From assembly GCA_944386395.1 (NCBI GenBank), contig CALXAZ010000028.1, positions 1 to 11,093 of the forward strand: a DNA stretch of 11,093 bases. Direction: 5' to 3'. The position numbers and the translations under genes were made by a program. The stretch's first letter is position 1; every line of letters starts with the position of its first letter. Below, in pieces: positions 1 through 6,568 of this stretch. The notes beneath the pieces were generated by a model that was not told where the DNA came from, did no database searches, and was given only the letters and a program-made list of their open reading frames with translations. Origin of the DNA: an uncultured Clostridia bacterium. GTDB lineage: Bacteria > Bacillota > Clostridia > Oscillospirales > JAAYOS01.

Positions 1-2028
1 TTTACCTGTGATATCATCGCCATTTTTACTGACATATGTGTCCAGTTCAATATAGCCCATACCTTCTGTAACTGTGGATACGAGGTATTCCTCTTCTTCA
101 AAGTACAGTTTGATATCTTCTATGTCGTTACCGGGCATTGTGAAAGACACTTCGGTAGGATAGCCATCGTAGCTGTCGAGCTCATAGGGTATGCGGTTAC
201 CTTCCGTGTCCACGATGACCGCAGTCACAAACTTATAACCTTCGTTGGCTCCTTCGGGGTTCATAAAATCTGCCCCTATGCTAATGGTAATCTCATCACC
301 AACATTAGCTGTTAACCCTGTCATGTATGCACCACCAGCAGCTTCTGCTGGTACAATCATGTCAGTTGAGAACCCTGTGGAAAGCTCGCTTTTCGCAAAT
401 GTAACTACTACTTCTGTATCCTCAGCTTCCATTGTAAAGCTATACTCGGAGCTAAGTTCCTCACCATTTACTGCGATAGTATCCAGCTCATAGCCAGCCT
501 CAGGGAAGACCATAATCTCGATCTCTTCTCCCTCTTCTGCTGCGTACTGGTTGAGCTGAGCCTGACCGCCTTCGCCTTCAACCGTCAGCGAAAGGGTATA
601 GAGATCGGGTTCAGCAAGGACAATATTATTCAGTATAATATTATTTTCGGGCATTTTAAACCCAACGACCATATTCTCAGGATCGTTATTAATATAGCTG
701 AACATGACTTCCCGGTTTTCCTTTTCGAAGCCAAGACCCGCTATTTTCGTTCCCTCTTTCGGGACTATGGCGATCCTTACTTCCTGACCGTACTCGATTA
801 AAATATCGTCTCCCAGATCAAATTCACTCGGATCGTCAGCTGGGTAAATGTACTCATCATCCCCATCGATAGTGATAGTTATCGATTCAATATTATCGAT
901 AACATCCCTCAGAGCAGTGCCAAGTCTAAAGTTTTTCTTCTTTGCCACCAACTTGGCATACAGGTTTAGATCTTCGGTGACGGCATAATCCTCAAAGGGG
1001 AACCACCGATCTTCAAACGTACCGTCATCGGTATACCATCCACCAAAGATGTATCCCTCACCTCTCGGCTTCCACTCCTCAGGATTAGGACGTGTGGCAT
1101 TTTCGCCGTGCTCAACTACCTGAGAATCATAAAGCTTTCCATCAACATAGAAATTGACAGTATGCCTCGTGCCAGCGTCGATGTCGAGGAAACCAACGAC
1201 CTCAGTAAGACCACCAATCCCATTGATCTGTACCGGGATATGGTTGAATCCCTCTCTTACTATGTACGAATCGCTACCATTGAGCCGTACAAACTCAGAC
1301 GGGACATTGATTTCTATTGACTTGTAAGTAGCTGTAACAGCGATGTCATCAACACTTACAGTGTCACCGGAGGTGTACTTTGTCTCGCCATTTATAAGGG
1401 ATACACCTATCTCGGAAAGTGTCAGGGAAGCAGTGTCCTTTTTGAAGAAAAACAGCTCGGCATTAGAATCAACACTTGTGCTGCTTATCGCCAGCTTACC
1501 TTCATCATTTACGTACGCTATATAATATGAGCTTTCATTGTCCTTAGCGTACAGCTGATTGCCGCTGCCATTATTACCTATCTCCCACTTGGTAATCCTT
1601 GTGGAATCTGTGGTAGCAGTCACCTCACCGGTATTAAAATCAGCACTCAGATAGTAGGTGGTGCCATCCACGGTGTAATTTAATTGCTTCTGACCTGGGC
1701 TCCCAGTGAATGTGAATCCACTAAAATCCGGAATATAAATCGGTGTATTCATAGCCGTCTGGGTAATACCAAGTTCTGTCATATCGACAGCGTCAAGCCC
1801 ATTGGCTCCGACCATCCGACCATCCCTGGTCAGCAGAAGCACATTGTACACGGTATTGCCCAGGCTACCGGCATCAATACCCCTGACTTTGTCGTATTTT
1901 GACATTGTGGTGGGGAAAGCTTCCGGCCACTCAGCCGTTCCCGCGGCACTGGCAACCACCGGGAACAGACCGACTACCAGAAGAATCGCCAGACACATCG
2001 ACAAAATACGCTTTAGAGTATGCTTCAT
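1..2028 (-). CDS. Secreted repeat protein with InlB-like B-repeat (3' end outside window)
   Basis: I translated this frame by hand from ATG at 2028; it stays open for 676 codons to base 1, so the C-terminus is missing. Residues 1-28 form a classical signal peptide: K/R-rich start (K2, K6, R7), a hydrophobic core from about 8 to 25, and an A-S-A site at 26-28. Residues 145-198 form a module with KWEIGNNGSG and YYIAYVNDEGKLAIS, resembling beta-rich segments of gut Firmicutes surface proteins (weak recognition). Residues 290-361 match the InlB/Listeria-Bacteroides B-repeat pattern (TVNFYVDG, GYIFGGWYTDD, LNLYAKLV). Residues of about 372-474, 477-547 and 548-646 look like divergent B-repeat or Flg_new_2-like units, each ending near an F-x-M motif, and a further unit is cut by the edge. 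The protein is acidic and presumably exported; whether it is wall-anchored cannot be seen. An AAGGAGA ribosome site (2037-2043) supports the start. The function is unknown; adhesion or envelope roles are only inference. Confidence 0.88.
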   Translation of the reverse strand, partial: MKHTLKRILSMCLAILLVVGLFPVVASAAGTAEWPEAFPTTMSKYDKVRGIDAGSLGNTVYNVLLLTRDGRMVGANGLDAVDMTELGITQTAMNTPIYIPDFSGFTFTGSPGQKQLNYTVDGTTYYLSADFNTGEVTATTDSTRITKWEIGNNGSGNQLYAKDNESSYYIAYVNDEGKLAISSTSVDSNAELFFFKKDTASLTLSEIGVSLINGETKYTSGDTVSVDDIAVTATYKSIEINVPSEFVRLNGSDSYIVREGFNHIPVQINGIGGLTEVVGFLDIDAGTRHTVNFYVDGKLYDSQVVEHGENATRPNPEEWKPRGEGYIFGGWYTDDGTFEDRWFPFEDYAVTEDLNLYAKLVAKKKNFRLGTALRDVIDNIESITITIDGDDEYIYPADDPSEFDLGDDILIEYGQEVRIAIVPKEGTKIAGLGFEKENREVMFSYINNDPENMVVGFKMPENNIILNNIVLAEPDLYTLSLTVEGEGGQAQLNQYAAEEGEEIEIMVFPEAGYELDTIAVNGEELSSEYSFTMEAEDTEVVVTFAKSELSTGFSTDMIVPAEAAGGAYMTGLTANVGDEITISIGADFMNPEGANEGYKFVTAVIVDTEGNRIPYELDSYDGYPTEVSFTMPGNDIEDIKLYFEEEEYLVSTVTEGMGYIELDTYVSKNGDDITGK

Positions 2029-2036
2029 TTGTCTAC

Positions 2037-2043
2037 TCTCCTT
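2037..2043 (-). promoter_or_regulatory. Ribosome binding site of the secreted repeat protein
   Basis: AAGGAGA on the minus strand lies 8 nt before the ATG at 2028. Together with the signal peptide that follows directly, it fixes the start of a gene whose other end is outside the window. Confidence 0.8.
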
Positions 2044-2073
2044 TTTCAAATTTCCTATGTCGGCAGAACCGCC

Positions 2074-2093
2074 GCCCAACGCAGCATTTGGGC
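2074..2093 (-). other. Small leader hairpin of the secreted-protein mRNA
   Basis: The minus strand reads GCCCAA, an 8-nt loop, then TTGGGC: a perfect 6-bp stem inside the predicted 5' leader of about 90 nt. No U-tract follows, so it is not a terminator. It may only stabilise the transcript or insulate the ribosome site. Confidence 0.45.
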
Positions 2094-2124
2094 ACACCTA
2101 TCCCGCCTATCTTGGATTATCTAC

Positions 2125-2152
2125 ATTATACCATAATATCCAAATCTTTCAA
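2125..2152 (-). promoter_or_regulatory. Sigma-A-type promoter of the secreted-protein gene
   Basis: On the minus strand, TTGAAA (2147-2152) is followed by a 16-nt spacer and TATAAT (2125-2130). The -10 is preceded by TGG, giving the extended -10 pattern TGnTATAAT. The expected transcript start is near 2117, leaving a leader of about 90 nt before the ATG at 2028. This is the best promoter match in the 331-nt gap between hppA and this gene. Confidence 0.75.
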
Positions 2153-2162
2153 CAATAACTTT

Positions 2163-2280
2163 TGTTACAGTTATGTTACATCTGCAAACTTTTTTTGTGC
2201 AATCTCTTCTTTTTTTGTGTTATAACCTTTATTGTTACACATACAGTCGGTATATTAACATTTTGCGCCAATATATTAAC
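2163..2280. repeat. Three pairs of short direct repeats upstream of the promoter
   Basis: Plus-strand TGTTACA occurs at 2163-2169 and 2174-2180 (11 bp apart), with a third copy at 2233-2239. CTTTTTTTGTG occurs at 2189-2199 and 2209-2219 (20 bp apart). TATATTAAC occurs at 2251-2259 and 2272-2280 (21 bp apart). All lie just upstream of the -35 box at 2147-2152, and the spacings are close to one or two helical turns. This fits activator or repressor sites, but low-complexity AT-rich DNA can produce such repeats by chance. Confidence 0.5.
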
Positions 2281-2321
2281 TTCCCTTGCCATGCGTCACA
2301 GCGCACATATACAATATAAAT

Positions 2322-2354
2322 ACCCCGGGCATTTTTCACAAGAATGCCCGGGGT
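2322..2354 (-). terminator. Intrinsic terminator after hppA
   Basis: An 11-bp perfect inverted repeat (2322-2332 with 2344-2354; core CCCCGGGCAT / ATGCCCGGGG) has an 11-nt loop and starts 5 nt beyond the hppA stop. On the minus strand it is followed by ATTTATATTG, a broken rather than pure U-tract. The very GC-rich stem in an AT-rich gap supports termination of the hppA transcript. Confidence 0.72.
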
Positions 2355-2359
2355 TACTA

Positions 2360-4534
2360 TCAGCCAAAAAACCTGGAAAGTATATCAGCTATATTATATT
2401 TTGAAAATATCGAAACGGCAACAAGCGAAACATTTGACATTATCTTGATAAAGATGTCAAGTGACGGACCCACGGTGTCCTTTAACGGGTCTCCTACCGT
2501 GTCGCCCACAACTGCCGCGTCGTGGGCAGGCGAACCCTTCCTATGCCCCTTTACACCTCCCGATTCGATATACTTTTTTGCGTTATCCCATGCGCCACCC
2601 GCATTTCCTGTAAATATAGCAAGCATAATGGCAGAGATTGTTGCGCCTATCAATATTCCACCCACAAATTCGGGTCCAAAGATAAATCCAGTGACTATAG
2701 GCACTAGTATTGCCATAAGCGACGGGAATTTCATCTCTGCAAGCGCACCCTGCGAGGATATCTCGATGCACGTCTTGTAATCTGGAACCTTCTCGCCAGT
2801 GAGTATTCCAGGTATCTCTCGGAACTGGCGGCGGACCTCTTCAACCATCTTCCTTGCTGCCTTGGCAACAGCTTCTATCAGCATACCCGAGAACAGGAAC
2901 GGCAATGCCGCACCGACAAGCGCACCCGCAAGCGTCATCGGATCGATGAGATTGAGCAGAAGCGGGGTAGATGGGTCATTATACGAATAGAGGTATGACA
3001 CCATGAGCGACAACGCCGCAAGCGAAGCCGAGCCTATTGCAAAGCCCTTGCCGATGGCTGCCGTAGTATTTCCTACAGAGTCGAGCTTATCGGTGATCTC
3101 GCGCACCTCAGGATCAAGCTCGGACATCTCCGCAATGCCACCGGCGTTATCAGATATCGGACCATAGGTATCGACGGAGACCGTTGCGGTCACAAAAGAG
3201 AGCATTCCAACCGCTGCCATTGCAACGCCATACATCCCCGCAAAGTAATATGAAACGATTATTGCCGCCCCCAGGACGATGAGGGGAGCCATACAGGACT
3301 TCATGCCGATTGCCATGCCCTGTGTAATAGTTAGAGCCGTTCCCTCGATAGATGCTTCGGCTATCTTTCTTGTGGGCTTAAAATCATAGCTTGTATAATA
3401 TTCCGCTATCATGCCTATCACAACACCGCTAACCACTCCAACAGCAGCCGCAAGCCACGGTGAGACCATCCCGAGCTTAAAGCTGACACTAGATATTGTC
3501 GAATCTCCGCTAAATGTGAAATATGTCACTACAAAGCCAAGGACGATAGTAAGTCCAGCAGAGAGCCATGTTGCCCCATTCAGCTCGCTGTGAGGGTCCT
3601 CTGAAACACTCTTAAACAGCAAAAACGCAACTCCAACGCAACATGCAATTATACCACATGCAGCAAAGGTCACAGGGTATAGAAAAAGCTTTTGAAGAAG
3701 CTCAGCTGTCATCATCCCTCCGGTAGCAACCGACGTGAGATACAGATGGAAAGCAAGGATTATCGCCGAGGCAATGGCCCCGACATAGCTTTCAAGCAGA
3801 TCCGACCCGAGACCCGCAACATCCCCCACATTGTCACCGACATTGTCCGCTATCGTAGCGGGGTTTCGAGGGTCATCCTCAGGGATGTGCGCCTCTGTCT
3901 TACCGACGAGATCGGCTCCCATGTCAGCCGCCTTTGTGTAGATACCGCCGCCAACTCGGTTAAACATCGCAATTATTGAGCATCCCAGCGCATACCCGGA
4001 TACCGTCATTGTAAAGGGGACAAACTCTACACCTAACCAGTTTCGTGTAAGTGAAAAATTCTCGAGGCTGAGCTGCCCCAGCGCTACGCCAAAAATGAGG
4101 TATATCAGGAAAAGCCCCAAAAGGGCAAATCCTCCAACACAGAGTCCCATAACACTGCCACCTCGAAAAGCCACTTTTAGCGTTTCGCCAAGCTTACGGG
4201 TAGTGCGGGCAGTATTTGAGACGCGGACGTTTGCATATGTTGCTATCTTCATGCCTATCCAGCCAGCACTTGCGCTCATGGTGGCACCAATAATAAATGA
4301 TATTGCTGTATACCATGAAACCGCAAGCCCAAGGGCAAGTGCAACAAAAATCCCAACAATAAGCAGGATTTTGTATTCATAGCGGATAAAGGCATTTGCG
4401 CCAACGCGGATCGCTGCCGCAATCTCAATCATGCGGTCGGTGCCTTCATCCATTTTTCTGACCTTGAAAAAATTGAAAGCTGCGAACGCCAGAGCAAGGA
4501 TGGCGGCAAAGATAACCAGAATAAGGGTTGTCAT
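2360..4534 (-). CDS. hppA: Membrane-bound K+-dependent ion-translocating pyrophosphatase
   Basis: This is a 724-residue polytopic protein, the usual length for membrane pyrophosphatases, which hydrolyse PPi to pump Na+ or H+ out of the cytoplasm. The first PPi/Mg site is D204-x7-K212-x-E214, followed by DNVGDNVGD; the second is the DPLKDT...GPSLDIFIKI stretch near 682-698. The motif GNTTAAIGKG carries Ala492 where K+-independent enzymes have Lys, so K+ should be needed. The gate motif D245-L-L-E248-S249, with D693 and K697 near the C-terminus, matches the layout of the Na+-pumping Thermotoga maritima enzyme. Na+ (or Na+/H+) pumping is therefore more likely than H+ only, but this is inference from family knowledge. 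The ribosome site AAAGGA lies 11 nt upstream, slightly long. The gene has its own promoter and terminator, so it appears to be monocistronic. It would recover energy from biosynthetic PPi in a fermentative cell. Confidence 0.97.
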   Translation of the reverse strand: MTTLILVIFAAILALAFAAFNFFKVRKMDEGTDRMIEIAAAIRVGANAFIRYEYKILLIVGIFVALALGLAVSWYTAISFIIGATMSASAGWIGMKIATYANVRVSNTARTTRKLGETLKVAFRGGSVMGLCVGGFALLGLFLIYLIFGVALGQLSLENFSLTRNWLGVEFVPFTMTVSGYALGCSIIAMFNRVGGGIYTKAADMGADLVGKTEAHIPEDDPRNPATIADNVGDNVGDVAGLGSDLLESYVGAIASAIILAFHLYLTSVATGGMMTAELLQKLFLYPVTFAACGIIACCVGVAFLLFKSVSEDPHSELNGATWLSAGLTIVLGFVVTYFTFSGDSTISSVSFKLGMVSPWLAAAVGVVSGVVIGMIAEYYTSYDFKPTRKIAEASIEGTALTITQGMAIGMKSCMAPLIVLGAAIIVSYYFAGMYGVAMAAVGMLSFVTATVSVDTYGPISDNAGGIAEMSELDPEVREITDKLDSVGNTTAAIGKGFAIGSASLAALSLMVSYLYSYNDPSTPLLLNLIDPMTLAGALVGAALPFLFSGMLIEAVAKAARKMVEEVRRQFREIPGILTGEKVPDYKTCIEISSQGALAEMKFPSLMAILVPIVTGFIFGPEFVGGILIGATISAIMLAIFTGNAGGAWDNAKKYIESGGVKGHRKGSPAHDAAVVGDTVGDPLKDTVGPSLDIFIKIMSNVSLVAVSIFSKYNIADILSRFFG

Positions 4535-4682
4535 TTACGGAACATTCCTTTCTTTTTTGTTCTGGGCATATCTGCAAATTTCCGCCAGAAAGCATTTTAA
4601 GGCGAAAAGTATAACGAAAATTATATGATTCTAGCGGGAAAACGACAAATTTTCTCTGCTTTCCAACTAAACCGCAAAATAA

Positions 4683-4711
4683 ACTATAACAAACTGCTTT
4701 ATCCTTGTCAA
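4683..4711 (-). promoter_or_regulatory. Sigma-A-type promoter of hppA
   Basis: The minus strand carries a perfect TTGACA (4706-4711), a 17-nt spacer and TATAGT (4683-4688). The predicted start near 4676 gives an hppA leader of about 140 nt. The leader contains a weak CGCC...GGCG pairing, but I recognise no riboswitch class in it. The rest of the gap from 4712 to 4804 is very AT-rich, with runs such as TTTATAAAATTTTTAAAAA on the plus strand, and I see no gene there. Confidence 0.8.
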
Positions 4712-4804
4712 GACATTCTTTATAATAAATTTATAAAATTTTTAAAAAATTTTTATGCTTACTTTGCACTTTCTTTATGCTGTTCCAGCAACCCCAATGT
4801 ACTA

Positions 4805-4836
4805 AAAACGGCAGAGGGTAAAGCCTCTGCCGTTTT
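4805..4836 (-). terminator. Intrinsic terminator after the PAS gene
   Basis: A 13-bp perfect stem (4805-4817 with 4824-4836; core CGGCAGAGG / CCTCTGCCG) has a 6-nt loop, and on the minus strand TTTTTAG continues from its end. It begins 2 nt after the stop of the PAS gene. It is a textbook rho-independent terminator and separates this unit from hppA. Confidence 0.92.
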
Positions 4837-4838
4837 CC

Positions 4839-5183
4839 TCACTTCTGAAGATTCATCTCAAAACGCTCAAAGTATCCTATAAGCTCTCCTTTTTCATCCC
4901 TGACCGGATTTATGTACTTCCGCTCATTACCAACGCTTACACCAAGATATATTTCATTGCCATGATTTTTCAACTTTTCCACTGCCGCGATTATTGCTTC
5001 ACGCGATTTCTCACTGTGACACTCAAATATCGACTTTCCAATCAGATCGCGGTAGCCGCGAACATCGTAATAGTGATATTTCGCAGCCTTATTCATGTAT
5101 CTGATTATATGGTCGGTGTCCACAAATACCACGCGGTATGGATAGCTGTCCAAAATATATCCAAGCATTTCTTCTCTTGTCAT
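4839..5183 (-). CDS. Small stand-alone PAS-domain protein
   Basis: This 114-residue protein is nearly all one PAS fold. The landmarks are the first strand YRVVFVDTDHIIRYMN (about 16-31), a helical stretch ending in GKSIFECH (about 49-56), and final strands with YINPVRDEKGELIGYFERFE. The wording F-V-D-x-D-x-I-I-R-Y-M-N-K-A-A and P-V-R-D-E-x-G-E-L-I-G-Y is typical of short PAS proteins and of PAS domains in some Clostridia sensors. There is no output domain, membrane segment or signal peptide, so it would act in the cytoplasm through a partner. C55-H56 and H25 could bind a cofactor or respond to redox state, which is speculation. I chose ATG at 5183 over the upstream in-frame ATG at 5231 because AGGAGGT sits 5 nt before it, and the longer start would fall inside the tuf terminator and encode an un-PAS-like C/R-rich leader. 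The ligand is unknown. Confidence 0.85.
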   Translation of the reverse strand: MTREEMLGYILDSYPYRVVFVDTDHIIRYMNKAAKYHYYDVRGYRDLIGKSIFECHSEKSREAIIAAVEKLKNHGNEIYLGVSVGNERKYINPVRDEKGELIGYFERFEMNLQK

Positions 5184-5188
5184 AGCGC

Positions 5189-5195
5189 ACCTCCT
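5189..5195 (-). promoter_or_regulatory. Ribosome binding site that fixes the PAS-gene start
   Basis: AGGAGGT, part of a GGAGGAGGT run on the minus strand, is 5 nt before the ATG at 5183. It lies just beyond the U-tract of the tuf terminator (U-tract at about 5201-5206), so a transcript reading through the terminator would expose a near-ideal ribosome site. Confidence 0.8.
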
Positions 5196-5203
5196 CCTAC
5201 AAA

Positions 5204-5233
5204 AAATGAGGAGCGGATATCCACTCCTCATTT
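5204..5233 (-). terminator. Intrinsic terminator after tuf
   Basis: A 10-bp perfect stem (5204-5213 with 5224-5233; core TGAGGAG / CTCCTCA) encloses a loop that contains the palindrome GGATATCC, which can extend the stem after one mismatch. The minus strand continues into a run of Ts and then the PAS-gene ribosome site. It starts 12 nt after the tuf stop and marks the end of the str operon, perhaps with some read-through into the PAS gene. Confidence 0.9.
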
Positions 5234-5245
5234 AATAGCTTTTAA

Positions 5246-6448
5246 TTAAGCATTGATACCGATAACAACACCGGAACCAACTGTACGTCCACCCTCACGG
5301 ATAGCGAAGCGGAGACCCTCTTCGATAGCGATGGGGTTGATGAGCTCAACATCCATATCAACGTTATCGCCAGGCATGCACATCTCAACACCTTCCGGCA
5401 GAGAGATAACGCCTGTAACGTCTGTTGTACGGAAGTAGAACTGCGGACGGTAATTTGCAAAGAACGGAGTGTGACGTCCGCCTTCAGCCTGTGTCAGAAC
5501 ATAGACCTGACCCTTAAACTTTGTGTGCGGATGAATTGAGCCGGGCTTTGCAAGAACCTGACCACGCTCGACATCTGTCTTAGCAATACCACGGAGCAGA
5601 GCACCGATGTTGTCGCCAGCCTCAGCATAGTCGAGAAGCTTACGGAACATTTCGATACCGGTAACAACCGTCTTGCGGGGAGCATCCATAAGACCAACGA
5701 TCTCAACTTCTTCGTTCATCTTGATCTGACCACGCTCAACACGACCCGTTGCAACTGTACCACGACCAGTAATCGTAAATACGTCTTCAACAGGCATAAG
5801 GAACGGAAGATCAGCCTTACGCTCAGGAGTGGGGATATAATCGTCAACAGCATCCATAAGCTCGAGAATGGAAGCATACTCAGGAGCATTCGGGTCTGTG
5901 GATGTGGACTCGAGAGCCTTCAGCGCGGAGCCCTTGATTATCGGAATCTCATCGCCCGGGAAGTCATATGCAGAGAGAAGCTCGCGGACTTCCATCTCAA
6001 CAAGCTCGAGAAGCTCTTCGTCATCAACCTGGTCAACCTTGTTCATATAAACAACTATCGACGGAACACCAACCTGACGGGCAAGCAGGATATGCTCACG
6101 GGTCTGAGGCATCGGACCGTCAGCAGCAGAAACAACGAGGATAGCGCCGTCCATCTGAGCGGCACCAGTGATCATGTTCTTAACATAGTCAGCATGACCG
6201 GGGCAGTCAACATGCGCATAGTGGCGCTTGTCCGTCTCATACTCAACATGAGCTGTGTTGATGGTAATACCACGCTCACGCTCTTCCGGAGCCTTATCGA
6301 TGTTGGCATAGTCCTCAAACTGAGCCTTGCCCTGGAAAGACAGGACCTTTGTTATGGCAGCTGTCAGAGTTGTCTTGCCGTGGTCAACGTGACCAATGGT
6401 TCCGATATTAACATGGGGTTTGGTTCTTTCAAATTTTGCCTTTGCCAT
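5246..6448 (-). CDS. tuf: Translation elongation factor Tu
   Basis: EF-Tu of 400 residues delivers aminoacyl-tRNA to the ribosome in a GTP-dependent way. The G motifs are all present: GHVDHGKT (19-26), RGITI (59-63), DCPGH with the catalytic His85 (81-85), NKVD (136-139) and SAL (174-176). Domains 2 and 3 follow, with GRGTVATGRVERG and the conserved GGRHTPFFANYRPQFYFRTTDVTG segment near 320-345. The ending GSGVVIGINA is intact. AAGGAGG (6458-6464) lies 9 nt upstream of ATG. It is the last gene of the str cluster, 120 nt after fusA, a gap that may contain a second promoter. Nothing is missing or truncated. Confidence 0.99.
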   Translation of the reverse strand: MAKAKFERTKPHVNIGTIGHVDHGKTTLTAAITKVLSFQGKAQFEDYANIDKAPEERERGITINTAHVEYETDKRHYAHVDCPGHADYVKNMITGAAQMDGAILVVSAADGPMPQTREHILLARQVGVPSIVVYMNKVDQVDDEELLELVEMEVRELLSAYDFPGDEIPIIKGSALKALESTSTDPNAPEYASILELMDAVDDYIPTPERKADLPFLMPVEDVFTITGRGTVATGRVERGQIKMNEEVEIVGLMDAPRKTVVTGIEMFRKLLDYAEAGDNIGALLRGIAKTDVERGQVLAKPGSIHPHTKFKGQVYVLTQAEGGRHTPFFANYRPQFYFRTTDVTGVISLPEGVEMCMPGDNVDMDVELINPIAIEEGLRFAIREGGRTVGSGVVIGINA

Positions 6449-6512
6449 TAATGGAAACCTCCTTATATCAAATAAACTGCTTCTGATTTAATTTCACCAT
6501 GCGTATATGCCG

Positions 6513-6541
6513 ATTGTACCGTAAAATACGGTATAATGCAA
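6513..6541 (-). promoter_or_regulatory. Possible tuf promoter with a 25-bp near-palindrome
   Basis: On the minus strand TTGCAT (6536-6541), 17 nt and TACAAT (6513-6518) form a weak promoter-like pair in the fusA-tuf gap. An inverted repeat fills the same space: TACCGTA (6517-6523), AAA, TACGGTA (6527-6533), extended after one mismatch by ATT / AAT to cover 6513-6537. It could be an operator over the -10 and spacer or an RNA hairpin. No U-tract follows it, so it is not a terminator. Confidence 0.4.
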
Positions 6542-6568
6542 TAGTTTTTCACATAAAAACTTTTAAAC

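Noticed and set aside
1968..2028. Possible lipoprotein signal with Cys12 in the leader of the secreted protein
   Set aside because: The residues before Cys12 (L-S-M) do not fit a lipobox and the hydrophobic core continues beyond it to an A-S-A cleavage site.
1802..2225. Overlapping plus-strand frames in the promoter region and signal-peptide region
   Set aside because: They are antisense to the secreted-protein start and run into low-complexity T-rich DNA; no family or ribosome site supports them.
5184..5231. Upstream extension of the PAS protein by 16 residues
   Set aside because: The extension sits in the tuf terminator hairpin and places the strong AGGAGGT site inside the coding region.
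6517..6533. Terminator between fusA and tuf
   Set aside because: The stem is only 7 bp before a mismatch and is AT-containing, and no U-tract follows on either strand in a useful position.
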